Shown in pieces: positions 13,391 through 17,748 of a stretch of DNA of 17,748 nt. Source of the stretch: an uncultured Prevotella sp. (lineage in GTDB: Bacteria; Bacteroidota; Bacteroidia; Bacteroidales; Bacteroidaceae); NCBI GenBank assembly GCA_900555035.1, contig USJX01000060.1, positions 1 through 17,748 on the forward strand, in the 5' to 3' direction. The notes under the pieces are model-generated. The model did no database searches and was not told where the DNA came from. It saw nothing but the letters and a program-made list of their open reading frames with translations. The position numbers were made by a program, and so were the translations under genes. Numbering within the stretch: position 1 is the stretch's first letter; every line of letters begins with the position of its first letter.

Positions 13391-14848
13391 ATGGAAAAAA
13401 ATGAATTAAAACCTGCTCTCGTGTTCGAGCAGTTCGCTAAAATCAACGAGATACCTCGTCCATCCAAGCACGAGGAGAACATGATTGAGTTCTTGAAGGA
13501 ATTTGGCAAGAGCCATAACCTTGAGACTGTAGTTGATGAGACTGGCAATGTCTTGATTCGCAAGGCTGCCACCCCAGGATATGAGAACGCTGACACCATC
13601 ATCCTTCAGAGCCACATGGATATGGTTTGCGATAAATTGGTAGATGTGGAATTCGACTTCCACAAGGATGCCATCCAGACCTATGTAGATGGCGAATGGA
13701 TGAAAGCTAAGGGTACTACCCTCGGTGCTGACGACGGTATAGGTTGTGCCATTGAACTTGCCATCCTTGCAGCCAACGACATCGAGCATGGTCCTATCGA
13801 GTGCGTATTTACTCGCGATGAAGAAACAGGCTTGACTGGTGCTGTAGGTATGAAGGCCGGCTTCATGACTGGCAAGATGCTCATCAACCTCGATTCTGAG
13901 GATGAGGGACAGATTTTCGTATCATGCGCAGGCGGTCAGACCACCAAGGCAACCTTCCACTTCAATCGTGAAGAAGCTCCTGCTGGCTATTTCTTCCTGG
14001 AAGCATCCTTGAAGGGACTCAACGGTGGCCACTCTGGCGATGACATCAATAAGAAGCGTGCCAACGCCATCAAGGTACTCGCCCGTTTCCTCTTCCTGGA
14101 GAACGAAAAGCTGAACGGAGAACTCCGTCTGGTTAGCTTCAACAGCGGCAAGATGCACAATGCCATCCCTCGTGATGGTAAGATAGTATTTGCTGTCAAG
14201 AACGAAGCTAAGGAGCAGGTACGTGCCGACTGGAATATCTTCGCTTCAGAGATAGAGGATGAGTTCCACGTTACAGAGCAGGCTATGTTGTTCAATATGG
14301 GTTCTGCCGATGCAGCTCCTGTCATCGAAAAGGCTGTGGCCGATAAGTTCATCATGGCTTTGCAGGCTGTTGACAACGGTCCGCTTACCACTTGCCAGGA
14401 CGAGGCGCTTGCCGAAATGGTTGAGACTTCAAGCAATGTGGCTAGCGTTATCACCGATGAAAACAGCATCCACATCGTGGCTTCGCAGCGCAGTAATGTG
14501 ATGAGCAATTTGGATAACATGACCAACACCGTGAAGGCAGCCTTCCTTCTGGCTGGTGCAGAAGTAAATGTGGGCGGCAAGTATCCAGCATGGAAGATGC
14601 GTGCCAACAGCAAGTTGACCGACATCACTGTGAAGAGTTACGAAAAGCTCTTTGGCAAGGAACCATTGGTCAAAGGCATCCACGCCGGCCTGGAGTGCGG
14701 CCTCTTCTCAGAGCGTTACCCAGACCTCGACATGGTAAGCTTCGGTCCTACCCTTCGCAACGTACATACTCCAGAGGAAGCACTTCTGATTCCTACCGTT
14801 GAGATGGTATGGGATCACTTGTTGGATATTCTCCGTAGCGTGAAGTAA
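13391..14848 (+). CDS. pepD: PepD-type aminoacyl-histidine dipeptidase (M20 family)
   Basis: 485 residues, the same size as E. coli PepD. This is a cytosolic di-zinc peptidase that hydrolyses a broad range of dipeptides, including Xaa-His. Metal and catalytic residues are in place: His75 and Asp77 in LQSHMDMV, Asp114/115 in LGADDGIG, the Glu pair in DEETGLTGA (143-151), Asp168 in LDSEDEG, and His459 in RNVHTPEE near the C terminus. The lid/dimerisation domain includes LKGLNGGHSGDDI. The start ATG at 13391 gives the family N terminus (ALVFEQFAKINEIPRPSKHEE). Its stop codon overlaps the ATG of the next gene by one base. Peptide use fits an amino-acid- and peptide-fermenting gut bacterium, an inference. 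Confidence 0.96.
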   Translation: MEKNELKPALVFEQFAKINEIPRPSKHEENMIEFLKEFGKSHNLETVVDETGNVLIRKAATPGYENADTIILQSHMDMVCDKLVDVEFDFHKDAIQTYVDGEWMKAKGTTLGADDGIGCAIELAILAANDIEHGPIECVFTRDEETGLTGAVGMKAGFMTGKMLINLDSEDEGQIFVSCAGGQTTKATFHFNREEAPAGYFFLEASLKGLNGGHSGDDINKKRANAIKVLARFLFLENEKLNGELRLVSFNSGKMHNAIPRDGKIVFAVKNEAKEQVRADWNIFASEIEDEFHVTEQAMLFNMGSADAAPVIEKAVADKFIMALQAVDNGPLTTCQDEALAEMVETSSNVASVITDENSIHIVASQRSNVMSNLDNMTNTVKAAFLLAGAEVNVGGKYPAWKMRANSKLTDITVKSYEKLFGKEPLVKGIHAGLECGLFSERYPDLDMVSFGPTLRNVHTPEEALLIPTVEMVWDHLLDILRSVK

Positions 14849-15231
14849 TGAAGAAGATTATTTTCTTACTCGCATTAGTTTTGTCGCTGGTCTTCACATC
14901 CTGTGGCGACCGGCACAAAGCCAAGTCGCTCGTCAAGGATTTCCTCAACGAGAACCTTGAGAACGAAGATTGCAGCTATGAGCATTTCAGCCAGCTCAAT
15001 CAGACGGCAATGATCGACTTCAACAAAGTGAAGTCGATGAGACAGGAGATGAGCAAGCTTCCATACATCAAGAAGAACATCGACTATAACGATGGCACGT
15101 TCCCAGACACCTTATTATATATAAGGGTCACCTATCAGTTGACCAATCATGATGGCAAAAAGCAGGAAATCACCCAAACATTCTATCTGGACAAGGCATT
15201 GACCCGAGTCATCGCCTTCAAGGAGAACTAA
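14848..15231 (+). CDS. Small lipoprotein, function unknown, coupled to pepD
   Basis: 127 residues. Signal peptide MKKIIFLLALVLSLVF ends in TSC-G, with Cys19 as the likely lipidated residue. The mature part begins with a helix (KAKSLVKDFLNENLEN), then a charged region, and ends with alternating strand-like segments (LLYIRVTYQLTN, KQEITQTFYLDKALTRVIAF) that look like a small cystatin/NTF2-like or DUF-type fold; I do not recognise a named family. The pepD stop and this start overlap as TAATG, which points to translational coupling. A strong terminator follows, so this closes the operon. A functional link with pepD is only suggested by position. Confidence 0.85.
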   Translation: MKKIIFLLALVLSLVFTSCGDRHKAKSLVKDFLNENLENEDCSYEHFSQLNQTAMIDFNKVKSMRQEMSKLPYIKKNIDYNDGTFPDTLLYIRVTYQLTNHDGKKQEITQTFYLDKALTRVIAFKEN

Positions 15232-15245
15232 GACATAACAACCAT

Positions 15246-15286
15246 AAAGGCTGCATTCCTGAAACATGAGGAATGCAGCCTTTTTT
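15246..15286 (+). terminator. Strong Rho-independent terminator of the pepD operon
   Basis: A perfect 15-bp stem, AAAGGCTGCATTCCT (15246-15260) with AGGAATGCAGCCTTT (15269-15283), an 8-nt loop GAAACATG, and a T6 run (15281-15286). Confidence 0.93.
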
Positions 15287-15366
15287 ATCACATTATATCA
15301 CAATACCATAAAATCATTATACCACCTACCAAAATATCTATCAGATAGACATCACCCATAACTACC

Positions 15367-15894
15367 CTAACTAGCCAACGCCTTCGTCACAAAGTCACGA
15401 ACTCTCTTGCGGGCAAAACTCAGGCGATTTTCGGTATTCTTGTAACTCAAGTTGAGTGTAGTAGCGATTTCTTTCACCGGCATATTCTCATAAATATTCA
15501 AACGATAAACATAGCTTTGCTTATCGGAAAGTTGTGCAATACCACGCTCTAACATTTCGTTCACTTCCTGAGCCGAGAACAACGACTCGACGCTCTCGGT
15601 ACTTCTCGGCCTCCAATTGCTTGTCTTGATGAAATGCTCGTATATCTCACCTCGCTGTTTGCGGCGCCAGTAGTCAGCAATCAAGTTTCTCGCCATGGTA
15701 TAGACAAAACAAGGTAAGGTGATAGGCGTAATCATCTTCTTCGACTCCAACAGTTTCAGGAAAATGTTCTGCGCTATGTCCTCAGCCTCATCCGCTATCG
15801 GCAGACGGGAATACACAAACGCCTTCAAATCCTCGAAATGCTTTGTGTAATAATCAGCTATTAAGCTGCGTTCAGATTCTTTGTTTCGTTTCAT
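15367..15894 (-). CDS. ECF-family RNA polymerase sigma factor
   Basis: 175 residues. Region 2 lies at about 12-80: DEAEDIAQNIFLKLLES (35-51) is the core-binding part, and CFVYTMARNLIADYWRRKQR (62-81) is the -10 recognition helix. Region 4 lies at about 113-170: QLSDKQSYVYRLNIYENMPVKEIATTLNLSYKNTENRLSFARKRVRDFV, with a helix-turn-helix for -35 binding. There is no region 1 or 3. Bacteroidota often place such factors beside a FecR-type anti-sigma and a SusC/SusD pair; none is present here, so the regulator is either elsewhere or absent. It has its own primary-sigma-type promoter. The target regulon cannot be read from this window. Confidence 0.94.
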   Translation of the reverse strand: MKRNKESERSLIADYYTKHFEDLKAFVYSRLPIADEAEDIAQNIFLKLLESKKMITPITLPCFVYTMARNLIADYWRRKQRGEIYEHFIKTSNWRPRSTESVESLFSAQEVNEMLERGIAQLSDKQSYVYRLNIYENMPVKEIATTLNLSYKNTENRLSFARKRVRDFVTKALAS

Positions 15895-15936
15895 AATGGT
15901 GGTTCTGATTATTTATGTTTGTTCAATCAAGCAATG

Positions 15937-15968
15937 CAAAGATACTAAAAATGAATAACACCACCAAA
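15937..15968 (-). promoter_or_regulatory. Promoter of the ECF sigma factor gene
   Basis: Minus strand TTTG (15968-15965), 20-nt spacer, TATCTTTG (15944-15937), then CA. The -33 box lies about 10 nt from the T tract of the htpG terminator. Confidence 0.78.
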
Positions 15969-15978
15969 GAAAAGGGAC

Positions 15979-16020
15979 AAAAAAATGTGCTAAATGTTGG
16001 TTTTGAAACATTTAGCACAT
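15979..16020 (-). terminator. Rho-independent terminator of htpG
   Basis: A perfect 13-bp stem, ATGTGCTAAATGT (15985-15997) with ACATTTAGCACAT (16008-16020), and a 10-nt loop. On the minus strand a TTTTTGTCCC tract follows. It lies about 70 nt beyond the htpG stop. Confidence 0.88.
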
Positions 16021-16034
16021 ATCTAGAACCAATT

Positions 16035-16052
16035 TGTAACATTCATGTTACA
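16035..16052. repeat. Short dyad between htpG and its terminator
   Basis: TGTAACAT (16035-16042) and ATGTTACA (16045-16052) form a perfect 8-bp inverted repeat separated by TC. The 2-nt centre makes it a better protein-binding palindrome than an RNA hairpin. Role unknown. Confidence 0.5.
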
Positions 16053-16087
16053 TCTCGCAAAGTTATATACGTCTTATAAAGATCATA

Positions 16088-17748
16088 TTACTTAATCATA
16101 TCCACACTTCTCTTCAAGAAAGCATCAAGAGAAGCACCCTTCAGCATACCATTCTGCAACAAGGCGAGGTCGATGAGCTGATGAACAATGTTGTTGTTCT
16201 TAGCATAACCAGAGATGATATCATTGCGCTTAGCTTTCTCGTCGCTGATAGCCTTCTCTGTATTATGTACATCATCCTTCTCTTCCTGAGTAATCTCCTC
16301 AGGCTTCTTCTTGCCCTGCTCCTGATGAAGCACGGCGAGACGAGCTTCCTGTCCCTTGATTTCTGCGAGAATTGGCTTCAATGCATCAGCGGTATTAGCT
16401 TCAGCATCTTCCAATACCTTCTTCACCAAAGCATGGTCTGAGTTCAACACGATGTTGTAGCTGTCTGGCATCTGACCATAGAAGTTCATACCTGCCTGGA
16501 ACTGGCTCATCGCCTTCATACGGCGCATGTACTCATTCTGAGTGATGAGCACTGGCTGGTTCTGCTCGCCCAAAGCCTGAATCTCTACAAAGAACTCTGC
16601 CTTTTCAAGCTTAGGCATCTGAGAACGGAATACTTCTGTCAAGTTGTCAGACTGGTCTTTTGTCAAATCTGTCTTCTTGGCATCTTCCTTTACGATGAGA
16701 CGGTCGATGATATCCGCATCCACACGGGTGAAACGGCTCTTTTCCAACTTCTGCTCCAACATATTGACCATTGGAGTATCCAGCTGACCTTCCATCAGGA
16801 GTACAGAGTACCCCTTCTGCTTGGCAGCCTCAATGTAAGAATACTGCTCCTCCTTGTTGTTAGCATAGAGATATACCAGGTTGCCATCCTTATCGGTCTG
16901 GTTGTCCTTGATCAGCGTCTTATACTCCTCGTAAGTGAAGTATTTGCCCTCTACATCCTTCAAGAGAGCGAAGTCCTTGGCGCGATCATAGAAGTCATCC
17001 TGAGAAAGCATACCATAGTTGATGAAGAGTTTGAGATCATCCCACTTCTCCTCAAATTCCTTACGATTCTCCTTGAAGATAGAGCTCAGACGGTCAGCCA
17101 CCTTCTTGGTGATATAGGTAGAAATCTTCTTCACATTGCTATCGCTCTGCAAGTAGCTACGGCTCACGTTCAATGGAATGTCTGGTGAATCGATAACACC
17201 ATGCAGCAAGGTCAGGAACTCAGGAACGATGCCTTCTACCTGGTCAGTAACGAATACCTGGTTGCAATACAGCTGAATCTTGTTACGCTGCATGTCGATG
17301 CTGTTCTTGATACGTGGGAAGTAGAGAATACCCGTCAGGTTGAATGGGAAATCTACGTTCAGGTGAATCCAGAACAATGGGTCGTCCTGCATTGGATAGA
17401 GAGTATGATAGAACTTCTTGTAGTCCTCATCCTTCAAGGTGCTAGGAGTCTTGGTCCAGAGAGGCTCCACATTATTAATAATGTTATCCTCATCTGTCTC
17501 TACATTCTTACCATCCTTCCACTCTGTCTTCTTACCGAAAGCCACAGGCACTGCCATAAACTTGCAGTACTTGTTCAGGAGCTCCTCAATCTTGTTCTTC
17601 TGGAGGAATTCCTTGCAGTCGTCAGCGATATGGAGGATGATATCAGAACCACGCTCTGCCTTATCAGCATCCTCAATTTCAAAAGCAGGTGAACCATCGC
17701 AGCTCCACTTCACAGCCTTGCTACCCTCTTTGTAGCTCTTGGTGATGA
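16088..17748 (-). CDS. htpG: Molecular chaperone HtpG (Hsp90), N terminus outside the window
   Basis: The C-terminal 553 or so residues of an Hsp90 that is normally about 680 residues in Bacteroidota. The N-terminal ATPase domain core (GHKL motifs) lies beyond the right edge; what is left starts near the end of that domain (ITKSYKEGSKAVKWSCDG). The middle domain includes EPLWTKTPSTLKDEDYKKFYHTL, FPRIKNSIDMQRNKIQLYCNQVFV and VIDSPDIPLNVSRSYLQSDSNVKKIS, the last with the conserved Arg that contacts ATP. The C-terminal dimerisation domain follows and ends in LKRSVDMIK. The reading frame stays open to the window end, so the GTG at 17711-17713 is an internal Val codon, not a start. Cytoplasmic, ATP-dependent, heat-shock-linked. 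Confidence 0.96.
   Translation of the reverse strand, partial: ITKSYKEGSKAVKWSCDGSPAFEIEDADKAERGSDIILHIADDCKEFLQKNKIEELLNKYCKFMAVPVAFGKKTEWKDGKNVETDEDNIINNVEPLWTKTPSTLKDEDYKKFYHTLYPMQDDPLFWIHLNVDFPFNLTGILYFPRIKNSIDMQRNKIQLYCNQVFVTDQVEGIVPEFLTLLHGVIDSPDIPLNVSRSYLQSDSNVKKISTYITKKVADRLSSIFKENRKEFEEKWDDLKLFINYGMLSQDDFYDRAKDFALLKDVEGKYFTYEEYKTLIKDNQTDKDGNLVYLYANNKEEQYSYIEAAKQKGYSVLLMEGQLDTPMVNMLEQKLEKSRFTRVDADIIDRLIVKEDAKKTDLTKDQSDNLTEVFRSQMPKLEKAEFFVEIQALGEQNQPVLITQNEYMRRMKAMSQFQAGMNFYGQMPDSYNIVLNSDHALVKKVLEDAEANTADALKPILAEIKGQEARLAVLHQEQGKKKPEEITQEEKDDVHNTEKAISDEKAKRNDIISGYAKNNNIVHQLIDLALLQNGMLKGASLDAFLKRSVDMIK

Noticed and set aside
17711..17713. GTG as the htpG start
   Set aside because: The frame stays open to the window edge, and Hsp90 sequence continues upstream of this codon.

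Overview
The window looks like ordinary core chromosome from a Bacteroidota species, most likely Prevotellaceae (Segatella/Prevotella-like); the exact taxon is inferred. Three things support this: at least six well-formed promoters of the Bacteroidota type (TTTG, 19-20 nt, TAnnTTTG); a type IX secretion 'plug' protein; and an RseC-RnfBCDGEA cluster in the order typical of anaerobic Bacteroidales. I see no phage, insertion sequence, CRISPR array, defence locus or biosynthetic cluster, and no obvious new multi-gene system. The unusual material lies mainly in structured intergenic DNA and in a few protein details.

Layout. (1) 1-1438: the 3' part of tRNA-Glu(CTC), its terminator, then the type IX secretion plug protein (+). 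(2) 1439-1698: a 260-bp spacer packed with a 22-bp tandem repeat, overlapping hairpins and a 90-nt nested inverted repeat. (3) 7334 down to 1699 (-): rseC-rnfB-rnfC-rnfD-rnfG-rnfE-rnfA, a seven-gene operon encoding the membrane ferredoxin:NAD+ oxidoreductase and ion pump. (4) 7335-9669: divergent promoters, an acidic 149-aa protein (+), a small exported helical protein (-) and a 94-aa coiled-coil protein (+). (5) 9796-11615 (+): a SlyD-like FKBP prolyl isomerase with a cysteine-rich tail, then chorismate synthase. (6) 13241 down to 11712 (-): a 64-aa single-span membrane protein, a Skp/OmpH-like lipoprotein and endonuclease III, probably one operon. (7) 13391-15231 (+): PepD-type dipeptidase translationally coupled to a small lipoprotein. 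(8) 15894 down to 15367 (-): an ECF sigma factor with no anti-sigma neighbour. (9) 17748 down to 16088 (-): the Hsp90 chaperone HtpG, cut by the window edge.

How the genes relate. The Rnf cluster is the one clear metabolic module: RnfB receives electrons from ferredoxin, they pass through RnfA/E and the flavins of RnfG/D to RnfC and NAD+, and an ion gradient is formed. Several other genes deal with protein quality or the envelope (HtpG, SlyD, Skp-like protein, small exported helical protein, T9SS plug), but they have separate promoters and nothing in the sequence shows a shared pathway. Most transcription units carry a recognisable promoter, a Rho-independent terminator, or both, so transcript boundaries can be proposed across much of the window.
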